A stretch of DNA of 64,000 bases from Cristatella mucedo (Eukaryota; Bryozoa; Phylactolaemata; Cristatellidae), in NCBI GenBank assembly GCA_009760855.2, contig WPIO01000152.1:639501-703500 (forward strand). The letters are read 5' to 3'. The notes beneath the pieces were generated by a model, which worked only from the letters and a program-made list of their open reading frames with translations, did not search any database and was not told the DNA's origin. Below, piece by piece: positions 1-29,759 of the stretch; position 1 is the first letter of the stretch; each line of letters starts with the position of its first letter. The position numbers and the translations under genes are program-made.

Positions 1-1546
1 AAACAAGCCCTGGAAAGCCGCCACGTGCTGCGAGTGTGAGAGCAATCGAGAATGCTCGTAACTTTTTAGCATGCTCGATCGCGTCGTCCTCTTCCTAATT
101 ATAACTCAGAAACCGCCAATAACGCTTAGTTACTGTCATTTCTTGACTGGTTTAGCGTCCCAGCGTTGCACTAGCGCGATTCAGCCTGATTGGTGCTTTG
201 AACGAGAGTAAAGGGCGGGACGAGCAGCAAGCTGCATTGCGTCGTGGATTGTTGGACCCCGACAACCGAGGACCCGAGCGTCTTCAAAAGTCTTCGAGGC
301 CAAATCCATCGAATCTATCTCGCGAGCTTGCCTGACTACAAGAGAATTCGCGGCTCTTGCGTAGGAACATTTGTAATGGCAGCAGCAAGTGATTTTGGAG
401 TTTCCTATCTTTTTTTTTTATAAATCTATAGATAGATATTTTATTCAAACAATAATAATATAGAGATATATATATATTGTTTATATTAAATATTTATTTA
501 TTTGATAGGCTCTCTCGCGAACATTCGTGGAATAGGGCGAACTTTCAATAACAAATCGTATCACTCAAGGCTCTGTATTCGACCTCAGAAGTCTATGGGA
601 CCGGCTGTTTCCTATTAATTACCATTGCGTTCTCCTCACATAAAACATGTACCGAAAAAAGTTAGTTGCATGAATAGTCTTTATAATATCTACGTCATTC
701 CAGGCAGGAGAAGGCTTCCAGCCTGTCGCTTGAGGTAACACGTGCACGTACTCCCCTCACAATAATGCAGATGCATATATAAACCGACAATTCCCTACAT
801 CTTTCCATAACAGTTCTAGCTGCACTATTAACTAATATGCTTTCTCTGTAAATTCCTTGAAATGCCCTCTGCCAGATTCGTGTGCATATACTGACTGAGC
901 TGGGCTGCAAAGGCTTTGTTATTTGCCCAAACAACTGGGCTCAGTCGCTCTCGACTGTTTTCAGGGCCGGGCAAGTATAAACTATGGCACTGGTGGGCAT
1001 GCTGCTTCTACGTAGGTCAAGTAATTCCGCCAGAGTATCTCCAGAAAGCCACACCGACTCGGTGGCTGCGACGCTGCAGAGCTTTGCCCTCTCAAAGAGC
1101 GCTCGGCTCTCGGTTCGCTGACTCGGTAGCCAGCAGAATTAATCTCACGTGGTAAAAAGAAATTTCGAAGCATAGCTGATTCAGGAGAACACTCGAGAAA
1201 TTAATTAGCACGGAATTAGAAGAAGCAGAGGATAGCAGCGAAATAAGCGCCTTAACAGGCACAGGGTAGGAGATGTCGCTATGCAAGACGTGCATGCGTG
1301 AGTTACCCCAGTAAAGGACCAACCAGCAGAGCAATAGCTTCTGTCACCAACAGCCTTTGCGATAAAGTATGAAGCACACATAAGTCGTCGGCCCGGAAAA
1401 GCGTTAGGCCACGAGAAGGCCGAAGTAAAACGAAGCCAAGCCGTGGTTGGTCTTGTTGGTCTGAGTAAGAATATCCCCCCCCCCCCGCCTGCCGATCGAC
1501 CAGGAGCCATCGCAGCTCCTTCAGCAAAGCAGAAATGACTGTGACT
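1..1546. other. Intergenic, no gene recognised
   Basis: No reading frame here resembles a known protein and the short open frames overlap each other on both strands. An AT-rich patch lies at about 405-510 and a poly-C run near 1473-1486. The right edge is an (ATT)-type tail that belongs to the next repeat. Confidence 0.5.
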
Positions 1547-1775
1547 TATAATAATAATAATAATGATAATAATGCACTTGATAAAGCTCCCTCAGAGAAC
1601 TCAATCTCTTTCAGGGTGTTTTACATTTGCTGCAAATTAAACACGATTGAATGGCGAGTGGTATCATGCTTGGTAAACAAACATGAATAACATGGTTAGG
1701 GATGACATGCGCAGGGTCAGCATGCAAATGTGGTTAGTGGCAGCAAGCATGGGGTTCGTGTCAGCACACATAAGC
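1547..1775 (-). repeat. CR1/L2-like LINE 3' tail (copy 1)
   Basis: Read on the minus strand, this is the 3' untranslated end of a non-LTR retrotransposon that recurs throughout the window. It has a block with the sense GCGCCTAGAGAGAG followed by GAGGGCGCTTTATCAAGTGC and an (ATT)n terminus, preceded by a region rich in GCATGCTGACNCTGTGCATG. The 5' side is truncated, as is usual for target-primed insertions. Family assignment rests on the larger copy at 17971-18835, which retains reverse transcriptase coding sequence. Confidence 0.7.
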
Positions 1776-2082
1776 ACTGCATTTCTAAAGCAGAATTTCG
1801 GTCGCATTGACGTTTCGCAGTGTGATCCAAATCGCACGAGACCTCATTCACTTCCGCTACCTTCTACTTGGACAACGAGCCATTGTGATGCGCCCTAGGG
1901 ATGCGAGGGTTTACAATGCCAGGACTGGCAGCTCCCTTTACCTACGCATAGCGTCGGTATTTGTTCTGCAGGTGTATTAAGCTATGCAAAAATCGTACTT
2001 CATATTTGCTCCTGGATTTTAAGTGTTCTTTTCAATTGATGGCGCCTCAAAAGTCTAGAAACTGACCAAAGTCTAGAAACTC

Positions 2083-2345
2083 GCCTATTTAGGACAGCGT
2101 TTAGTGGGTCCCTGTGATTCGTCCTTCATGTGCTTATGCGTGCTGACACTGTGCATGCTGCCACTAACCACATTTGCATGCTGACCCTGTGCATGTCACT
2201 CCTAACAATGTTATTCATTTTGTTTGTTTATCAAGCATTATATTACTCACCATTCAATTGCATTTCCCTTTGCAGCAAATGTACAGCGCCTAGAGAGAGA
2301 TTGATTTCTCTGAGGGCGCTCTATAAAGTACATTATTATTATTCC
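2083..2345 (+). repeat. CR1/L2-like LINE 3' tail (copy 2)
   Basis: Same LINE tail as at 1547-1775 but in the opposite orientation. The order is GACAGCGTTTAGTGGGTCCC, the TGCATGCTGACC region, the GCGCCTAGAGAGAGATTGA block, GAGGGCGCT, then (ATT)n. With copy 1 it forms an imperfect inverted repeat with a spacer of about 310 bp. Confidence 0.75.
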
Positions 2346-2911
2346 TGAGCTGGAGCCCTCAACGAGCTTCGATGTGCTGCACTAGTGACTCCCCGTAACG
2401 CAGCCACAGTCGTACGAATGTCGTCGTGGCAGGTATTTGTGGGATTGCTGCCCCCTTCAAGATTGCACCGGTCTGAGATCAGCCTCAATCTCTGGGGTGG
2501 TTCGCCTCGTTGTTTTCCACGTCCTTCGAAGCTTGATATACCATGGGCGCCCAGTAGTATGCTTAATGTCCCTGTTATTGTTGGCGCATGCAATATTGTC
2601 ATAAAGAGGTTTCATAGAACTGCCGCTCGTCTTACTCTAGCCTGCGACGGCAACGTGGCAGAGGGCGGCATAGCTAGGGCATGTCATGGTCGGGCGAGAC
2701 GTAGCCTACCACCTCCTAGTCTAGGTTACTACCGTCTCCCAGTCTAGATTATTACCCCATCCCAGTGCAGGTTACACGTATACGCACGCACGAACCCGGT
2801 AACGCTCAGCATTCCGTCTCGGAATAGCACAGTGAGAAGTGCTGATTTAGTTGGATGCGAGAAAAAATTGTACGGAAAAATATCTATTCGCACATCGGCA
2901 CATATCTGGGC
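2346..2911. other. Intergenic, nothing recognised
   Basis: Open frames of 87 and 120 codons overlap on opposite strands and match no family I know. No repeat boundary is visible. The stretch ends where the tRNA-like head of a SINE begins. Confidence 0.4.
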
Positions 2912-3090
2912 ACCGTGGTGGCACACTAGGTAAGGCGGTTGCTTTCACGACCTCGGTCCCGAGATCGTGGGTTCGAATACTGCAGTGGGCGATTCTTTAT
3001 CGCCACTGCAAGCGGTGGTGATAGCCGTAAAGGCTCTTCTGTCGCTATACAAAAAGAGGCTGTTTAATCAGCTAGGATTTATTTATTTAT
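2912..3090 (+). mobile_element. tRNA-derived SINE (copy A)
   Basis: Non-autonomous retrotransposon with an internal RNA polymerase III promoter. The A-box-like TGGCACACTAGG lies near 2918-2930 and the B-box-like GGGTTCGAATAC near 2970-2982, at tRNA-like spacing. The body reads GATTCTTTATCGCCACTGC, then GTGGTGATAGCCGTAAAGG and CTGTCGCTATACAAAAAGAGG, and it ends at CAGCTAGGATTT followed by a short (TTTA)n run. Near-identical copies occur at 9080-9247, 34076-34247, 48112-48257 and 61279-61447. It sits about 260 bp upstream of the QTRT1 start. Confidence 0.85.
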
Positions 3091-3347
3091 TCACCTACTC
3101 ATAGCAGCTTTGCACCAACCTGCATACGTAAACCACGAAAAGTCTCATAAGTTCAGGATATTCCCATTAGACGAGATTCGACAGCAGCACCTCAGAGGCG
3201 AAGCAAGTGGCCAAATATAACGGATCTGTTCGCGCAAGTTGAGGTAAGCAGACCAGGACACATAAACTCTGCGGCCGACTGCCCTATACGCCTGTGTACA
3301 TGGGGCAGGCGAGCAAGCTGGACCGGAAAAGGCCCGAAACTTCCGGT

Positions 3348-22747
<19,400 letters not shown>

Positions 22748-23294
22748 TTTAAAGCTTATGCTGCACACATCATGGCAGCACAGGGGCAGCCAGCACTAGG
22801 AAAAGGAACTTTTTTTGCTTTTCTTGTATCCTCAGCCTAAATGTTTATGGGTAGTGCAACTAATTTCGGATGCAACACAGCCTGTGCTGTAAGGGCCCTG
22901 CAAAGGTGTCTTTCCGTTGGTATCTGTCGACTCAATCATACCCGGACGTCCATATAGTATGCTTGATCGATGAAGACGTCGTTCGAGTACCCGAGTGTAC
23001 AGAAGCGACAGAACCAAACCACTCCTGCTGGTCTTGGAAAGAAGACTTGTGTTTCAGTGAGGATACATTATTGTCTTGTTCAGCGTGTGCCACCGAAATT
23101 CTAAGAGCATCATTGCTTGCAGCATCCAGTCTGCATGTCGCTACGTCCTGACTGGCACGAGCGGAAACATCCTGGCATCTGCTTTCGTTCTTATAGAAAA
23201 GTGGCATGGTTGCAGTGTCAATGCCAAACCATGCCTCACTGGTGCTACATTTCACGAAGAACGGTGGCCTCAATGCAAAAGCAAACACAATAAA
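22748..23294 (+). other. QTRT1: Probable QTRT1 3' UTR with AATAAA at 23289-23294
   Basis: The first canonical AATAAA on the sense strand after the stop that I found is at 23289-23294, giving a 3' UTR of about 550 nt. A second AATAAA lies at 24104-24109. Choice of site is inferred; no transcript evidence is available. Frames of 101-140 codons at 23076-23511 overlap each other and are probably untranslated. Confidence 0.4.
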
Positions 23295-23511
23295 GCTTCA
23301 AGCTGTATGCACCTTTTGGTGGCTCTGTGTGCTGATCGTGGTTGCTGGTTCCTTGTGTCTCACCCGGTCTCTGCAAAGCGTATCTGCAGCTGCTGCCTGC
23401 TGCTGCTTGCCCTGCACGGCTCGTGCATCCACTACCTTGATCCATTACCTACTCCCAACGAAGAGACCCTCTGTCGAATTGGTTTCAGCTGCACGTAACC
23501 CGTGCCCTTAA

Positions 23512-24499
23512 AACCTTTCGACATTGGCTGTATTAATCGTATGGCGTATGGGCACTTACTGTAGCTGTGGTTCTAGGGATGATCTCTGTGAATGATTTTA
23601 TGTGAGAGCTCATGCTGTTCGAATTTAAGAAGCACTGTGCCTCTCGGTTGTTTGGCATTGTAGGGATATCTTGGGTGTTGATGTGAGCCACGCCCGTGAG
23701 ACTATACCAATGTTATTTGCATTCTCATTCTCTATAGTAGGCTCTTTAATGAGTGACCAGGCGACTGCTGCTTTCAGACAAGTGCTGGAATCACCTATCA
23801 TCAAGCCAAAAGTACTAACGTTATCGATCCTGCTGTGGTCTTTACCACTCCCAAGCAAGCACTGTCCAGTGAACCCAATGGTGACTTAAACAGAGCGTTT
23901 CTCTAAATTGTGCTTTGTAAGTTAAAAAAAAAAGATTAAGGATGTAAACCACTCACTGCCTTCCTTGCCGGACTGCATCCCCTCAGGCTCTTGTTCTTTC
24001 ACTTCCTTAGCTCATGGCTAAATTTGCTTCCCCGGGTAGGAAGATCGCCGGACCTGTAGACCCTGTTCCAATCCTTTTGAGGTACATACTTGTGGCTACC
24101 CACAATAAAAAGTAGTGTATTTATGTCCATGGTGACCTTTAACGCCTCAAAACATCGGTGTGCATTGGCCTAGTACGATGTTGAGCTCCATCTAAGAAAA
24201 ATGGTGGGCTACTTGTGCAGAAGCTTCCAGTACCTAAATTTAAATGGGGCAGTTACAGCTTCAAGAATCCTCTCTGAAAGCCCTGTTAACCCCCTCTTTA
24301 GCTTGGCAAGAGCTATGGGCGCTGGCTTCAGGCTTCTGATGTGGCATAAGTGGCTTTAGCAGCCTGCTTATTAGTTCACTTTAACGCTTCTGGCGTGTCT
24401 CTGTCGCGTAAGACCACTGGCTGTGTATGTCCAGCTACGAGTTTCCAGACGATCCCTTACGACCATGCTTGGTGTGAGCTCATTCATGTAGTACTACTG
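23512..24499. other. Intergenic, nothing recognised
   Basis: Downstream of QTRT1. Opposed short frames at 23625-23889 carry no recognisable domain. Confidence 0.4.
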
Positions 24500-24950
24500 G
24501 GCGTCTAGTGCATGTTCCTGAAAGGCCATGTGAGTCAGGCAAAGCTCTTAGAACTCGCGATATATGGGGGCTGCCCAAGTGTGCAAGATGAAGGAAATGA
24601 TGTGCCACGTGTACGCATAGACGAGCAGTGAGTGCAAGTTCTTCGATGCACAGGGGGCGTGCATGTAGTCGGTCAGTGCTCGCTGGCGTCGGGTCGGCCC
24701 TCTGGTAGACGAGGGACGATGTATGCAATGTAAAGTCTGGTGAAAGCTTACTACTGAACATAAAACCCAGTATAGGTGTAGAAGCTACAGAAAGTATACC
24801 GGCTGATCTCATGTTTGGGTTGGATGTTCCGATTTCTGAGCTACTACGTTTGCCCATAGCTAATCGGATAGACTTATTATCATTCAATTTGAGAAAGTTA
24901 GCTGCCTTCTAAGTTAGGTTGTGATGTCAGCAATACATGCAGCAAAGAGT
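24500..24950 (-). pseudogene. Probable LINE reverse transcriptase palm/thumb fragment
   Basis: The minus strand contains AANFLKLNDNKSIRLAMGKR, which resembles the conserved segment just after the catalytic FxDD box of CR1-type reverse transcriptases (usually ...LxLNxxKTExLxxG). STPILGFMFSSKLS further on resembles the LGVxFDSxLS segment. The frame is open for 135 codons but has no other domain. Confidence 0.5.
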
Positions 24951-25552
24951 TGAGATAGTTTGAGGTGCTCGAAGGCTGGGAAGGATCAAAGCACAGGTAC
25001 ACCCGTCATTATTGTTCGCGGCGATTACATCGGCAAGAGAAATAATATGCTATGTGAAAAGAAGTGGACCGCGCATAGAGCCCTGGAATACGAAGTCCTC
25101 TACTCGCATGGCTGTTGCCGATTGACATCAATACTCAGAAGTCTCCCACTGAGACAGAACCTTCACCTTTGCAGAGCAATGTCAGATGAGAGTTGCTCAA
25201 GAAAGACTGAATTCCGTGAGCGATGGGATCTTTATTTCGTATGCACGCAGGTCTATCTCTCACTTCGGTTACTATCAGCAAGGACTTTGCAGCATTCAAG
25301 TACAGTTAGAGACGCATGTGTTCTGTTAAGCTTTCTAGCCGCCTTAGTGGAGGTCTTTTTTGTACTGTTCGTTTTGCGTTCGTAGCCTCGAATGATTCAG
25401 GGCACATTATATTTCAGTTGCCGGAGATCTTTAGGGCCGGTGGCACCAACTGTCTCCTTGGGTGCTTTTGAATTCGGCCTAAGCAGGATGCTTGCTTGCT
25501 TTCGCATGCTCGATTAAGTGTGATACCGTGCATTAACCCGTGATTAATGCGT

Positions 25553-25650
25553 CTCCTGCAAATAATTATAAAGCGCTTGGATAGAGATTTAGTTCTCCTG
25601 GGGTTCTATACAAACGACCTATTTTTATCAATACTATTTACTTAACTCAC
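25553..25650 (+). repeat. Short LINE 3' tail fragment
   Basis: AAAGCGCTTGGATAGAGATT and GGGGTTCTATACAAAC followed by AT-rich sequence match the tail block of the window's LINE, in a strongly 5'-truncated copy. Confidence 0.55.
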
Positions 25651-26476
25651 CGCGGTTATTAGCCGTACATTGATACTGTATAGCAGCCTGAAGAGCTGAT
25701 TCAAAGTGGCAGATATTACAGCAATTTTACAACCCCGAGATTCTACAATTCCGTAGCCCTACCCTGTAGACTGCCTGGAGGCCTGAGAGCACTGAAGTAG
25801 AGTGGGACGAAAAACCAGCCACCGGCATCATTCGCACGGCCATCCACGGGGCCATAACCGCCGAGACAGACCGAGAAGCTGGGCGCTCCGCTGAAGGTGC
25901 TTCCCTTCTGACCTCCAAGACCTCCGCTGTCGAACCCTGACCCCGGAAGCCTGGCAGGCTGCCTGTGCGGGCCCGAGCTTCCTATTACTGCACAAGGTGG
26001 GGACGTGTGGAGAATTGTGCAGACCGCAAATCAAGAGGTCGCATGCCAAGCGCGGTTCGCGGCTTCGGCAGGGTAGGGACAAAGCAAACTCCAAGCACTG
26101 GTAAAAATGTACTAGCAGCGCTGGCGGGCGCTCGCCTAATGCTTCGATATTTGCACTGTGTCGCGCCCCCCCCCCATATGCCTGCCGCAGTCAAACGTTG
26201 GCATGCTTGGGTCACTTAAGGGTCTGGCCTCTTTGCTGACCGCAGCACGGCGGCCATTGCTAGCCGTATGAACACTCGCTGCTACAGCCGGGTGCAAATT
26301 AGAGCAAATTGGAGCAATATGTGAGCTTCCAGTTACCCGGGCATCTTTAGGAATGGTGGCTAGAAACCTCACAAGCTGACAGTTCCGATCCGATTCGCCA
26401 AGCGAGTGCACAATAAGTACGAAAGAGGCAAAGCCATTCAATCCCTCTGGCGTCGTCCACATTTGGTACGTGTTCG

Positions 26477-26478
<2 letters not shown>
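25651..26478. other. Intergenic, nothing recognised
   Basis: Moderately GC-rich with overlapping short frames on both strands. I see no domain, repeat or regulatory motif I can defend. Confidence 0.35.

Positions 26479-26518
<40 letters not shown>
26479..26518. repeat. (TC)n microsatellite
   Basis: About 40 bp of TC dinucleotides. The Ser-Leu and Arg-Glu frames through it are artefacts. Confidence 0.95.
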
Positions 26519-26520
<2 letters not shown>

Positions 26521-26799
26521 GAGACAGCCGCAGTGGCGGACCTGAATATCGCTTGGTTACGAATCGCACGTACCTTGCAGTAGCATTGTGAACGCATCGG
26601 AGCGCCAACTGGGAAGCATTGATATGCATTTCAGCGATTTTCGAACTACGCAGTGCCAATTTTTTGGTGCGAGAGAGGACTGAGTTGCGTACAAGTTGAT
26701 ACAATTGTCTGCTGAAACAAAAACGCATTGCTCGCTAAAAAATCGCGCTCATGCATGCGAAGCGAGAAAAGTTCGGCTGCGTTTCCTATGAAGTAGTGA

Positions 26800-28350
26800 G
26801 GCTGCTCAGGGTTCGAAGCGCTGCACGTGCCCGGAATCGGGATCGCCCGCGAGCTCGCGAGTTTTGAAAAAATCGCCCGACCAACGTTGCAGAAGACTAG
26901 CTCTATCGTGCCGCCCGACTTTTTGGCGAGGCCGTTGGAGCCTTTCAGAGAGGAGCCATCCGCAGCTCAAGTTTTCAAGCAAATCTACCGTTTCGCATTG
27001 GAAAAAAAACGCGAAGGATGATGGGGCGTTCTTAGTCTCTCGCACGCCATGCGAAGCGGCTCTTCGGAGGCTCGGCGCATCCGACTCACTCCGCTTGAGG
27101 TGGGCAATGTAGCCAGCCTGCTGCACGCACGACTCGTAGCTGACTCGACCTGGATCCTTAAGATCCTGGATCCTGAAGATCCTGGATCCTGAAGTGCGAG
27201 CACCTTAAACCAACGTTATTTTTCAAATAGGTTCGTTCGACTGCGTTCACTTTTGAGCCGCTAGCAGAATGAGCGCAAGGAAATCTGGCAGGAAAGCGGC
27301 AGCTCGCCGAGCGATTGCTTCGCTCGCCCCGCCCGTTCGCAGACGGGCGCATGCACGCGTACGTCATCGTTACGGGTGTTAGGCTGATTCCTTTGCGCTG
27401 CCGTACAGTGCGGGACGCGGGGAGAACAGGTGCGACGTACTTTTGCAGCCGGCCTCGATATGAGCCAACGAGCAGCTACCGCCAGGCTGCGGGCTGCTGC
27501 CGATTGGTCGCGCGGAGTGGGAGGGGAGGGGGAGCGCGAGCGTGCCTGAGCAGACGGCCGCTGCTGCTACTGCTGCTGCGCAGGGAGGCGTTCGCCGCGA
27601 GGCAAGCCCTTGACTCAAGGACAAAAGGCAAGCCCTCACTCGACAAAGGCAAGCCGCCCACCGACCTGGCGGTCTGCACACCCGCTAGCTGCCCCCGCCC
27701 CGCCCCGTGTCGGCAAACGTTGAGCCATGAGAAGGAGCGACGAGAGCGGCGGCGGCGGCGGCGGCGGGGGAGGGAGCAGCCTTGCGCGCGCGCGCGAAAG
27801 CGCTCGAGCGACTTTTACACGCGCGCTTACACAACAGCAGGCGGCTGCTCGGATAAGGTTCCGAAGTGCAGACTTCTCGTCGATCTCGGGGTGCATTGGC
27901 GTCACGTCGGAGCCGTCCTGCGGCGGCGCATAGCGATGGTGCCGCGAGACAGTACCGACCGTTTCGTCCGCCCAGCGCCCGGCTCTGTCGGCTGCCGGAC
28001 GGCAGCGCTGGCTTCCCGCTAATTTTGCGACGCCAGAGAGTTTTACCAGAGAAAGTACCAGGCAATCGCACCGCATAACGCGGCAGCCGCTCCCGAGGGC
28101 GCTTAAGGCGACGCCGTTGACGACAACTCCGATTATTGGCGGCAAGTCGCCGAACTCAATCGGCGGCGGATCTCTGGCGCGACTTTTGCCAGAGCCGGCA
28201 CTGCAACCCTTTACCTGCTGGTAAAGGATTGCAGTGCCGGCTGAGCGTTCCGCCGCTGATGCCGTAGCAACGACCGTCGCCCGATAGTTCAACGGCACCT
28301 TTTAATGGCGTCACCCCATAGGCTTGGTATTGAGACGCGGCGCCGGGTTG
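26800..28350. promoter_or_regulatory. CpG-rich island, promoter candidate
   Basis: GC- and CpG-rich block with GGC-trinucleotide and GCGCGC runs (27750-27800) and a 16-bp tandem GGATCCTGAAGATCCT (27152-27195). Frames of up to 235 codons are open on both strands at once, as expected from low stop density. One ATG-led frame at 27727 encodes MRRSDESGGGGGGGGG, but no convincing exon structure follows. It may be the 5' end of a gene in either direction. Confidence 0.4.
28193..28242. repeat. 50-nt hairpin, 23-bp stem with 4-nt loop
   Basis: The arms 28193-28215 and 28220-28242 are inverted copies of AGCCGGCACTGCAA and CCTTTACC with one difference. In a minus-strand RNA that difference is a G-U pair, so the stem would be continuous. 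The loop is TGCT. It lies at the edge of the CpG-rich island and matches no ncRNA family that I know. Confidence 0.85.
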
Positions 28351-28489
28351 CGGCATAATTACTAAAAGCAGTCACGTGGAATCAACTAGTACCAGGGGAA
28401 TGAATTTCCCGCATGCAGCACTGAAGTGGCATCCGATAGGGGTTCGCTCACGACTAGCAGGAACAGTTTGTCGCGGCTGAAACGGTCAC

Positions 28490-28582
28490 CATTCGATCAT
28501 GCTTCCTTTACAGCACCTGTAAAGTGTCTAGAAAGAGATTAGGTTCGCCGAGGGCGCTATACAAATGTGCTATTGTTATTAT
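28490..28582 (+). repeat. LINE 3' tail fragment
   Basis: GTAAAGTGTCTAGAAAGAG, GAGGGCGCTATACAAATG and an (ATT)n end match the window's LINE tail. The copy is strongly 5' truncated. Confidence 0.7.
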
Positions 28583-28837
28583 TTTGCGGTAGCCTGTGAC
28601 TGGTGACAAACCGCCGTTGTAATGAAAGGGGCTGCGTCACTGTGACGCTTCTCAGCTGCCAAGCCTCATGGCTGCGGATCATCTGCTAACTACTTCACAA
28701 TATATTCTCTATATATCACAATATAGTTCATGCTCTACTGAATCAAGTCCGTCGGCAGCGAACCACGAATGGTTCGCTGCAGCCTGCGGTTAATGACCTC
28801 TGATGGCCATTTCTCAACAGCCTCTGTCAGCGATTAT

Positions 28838-29010
28838 AATAATGACAATAATATTATAGCACTACAAGCCATTCACATAGCACCCTAAAAAAACCCACTT
28901 CTCACTTGGGTACTTTGCATAGACCGGATCTCGTTTCGTCCATTTGCCCTCCAATTAAAGTCAGCCCAGACTTACGACGGTTCCGAGATACGAACTCAGC
29001 CACGGTCGCG
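28838..29010 (-). repeat. LINE-tail / tRNA-like composite, diverged
   Basis: An ATT-type tail and a minus-sense TAGCACCCTAAAA block are followed by a GTACTTTGCATAGACCGG segment and a degenerate tRNA-like head (minus-strand GGTTCGTATCTCGG analogue near 28980). The arrangement resembles 7662-7790 and may be a second SINE family that borrowed the LINE tail. Confidence 0.4.
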
Positions 29011-29759
29011 TAAATAAAAATCGAAAAGCAAAACGTATCCACGAAAACTTTCAAAACCCGCACGCGCTAAGGTGATTTGACAACGCCGCAAGTAGTAGGG
29101 AGAAAACGTCGTCTGACAGCTAGGTAATAGGGGTACCGGCTCTCTCTTGCATGAGTAGTACTCAATATACAGTACTATAGCCACCAGCTTCTGTATACCC
29201 AAAAGTACTCTGCATTGTGGTATGCAAGTATAATCTTACTTACTTGTTCTTATTTATTTCTTATTTTTTTATGTTTGTAACAAATTCAATTCATTACCTC
29301 TCTAATTCCTCGTCAGAACCTACCACATGCCATTTTCGTCTTACGACATTTGACTTTGAGTAGGTTTTCCGGTCTGTATAGAGATTTGGATTTCCTACTC
29401 CCGAGGGCATCTCGCGAAAGTGGTGCACAAGCGTGCCTATGGATTCTTAACTGGATTCGGCCTAACATTGTCAAAGCTGTAGGATCAGGAAAAGGTACAC
29501 AATTACAAGTAGAAGTTCTATTGTATCCATCGGTTGTTCATAGCTGCTAGCCATACGCGTTCTTCCCGGTCGTTCAACATGCTGTGCTTTGCAGTCACGT
29601 GCTCAGATGCGTTTTTCTTGACTCGGTCTCAAGGCAGATAGCCTGTAGCGCTCGTACGTGTGGATCTGAAGTGTACGAAGCTTAGAAGAGTTTCGTCGGC
29701 ATACGCAACTATTCACTCGAGGGCCTTTTGTATATTAATTATTTTAAAAACAGGGACCA
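29011..29759. other. Intergenic, nothing recognised
   Basis: No repeat, frame or motif that I can support. Confidence 0.35.

Noticed and set aside
2912-3090. Functional tRNA gene suggested by A- and B-box-like sequences
   Set aside because: No cloverleaf with paired acceptor stem is visible, and the same sequence with a SINE body recurs five more times.
3294-3347. Upstream in-frame ATG at 3294 as the QTRT1 start
   Set aside because: It would add an 18-residue extension not typical of the family; kept only as an alternative.
23076-23511. Frames of 140 and 101 codons just after QTRT1
   Set aside because: They overlap each other in different frames and lie where the 3' UTR is expected; no similarity recognised.
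27315-28298. 235-codon plus and 220-codon minus frames in the CpG island
   Set aside because: Both strands are open over the same bases, composition is Arg/Ala/Pro low complexity, and no splice structure or domain is visible.
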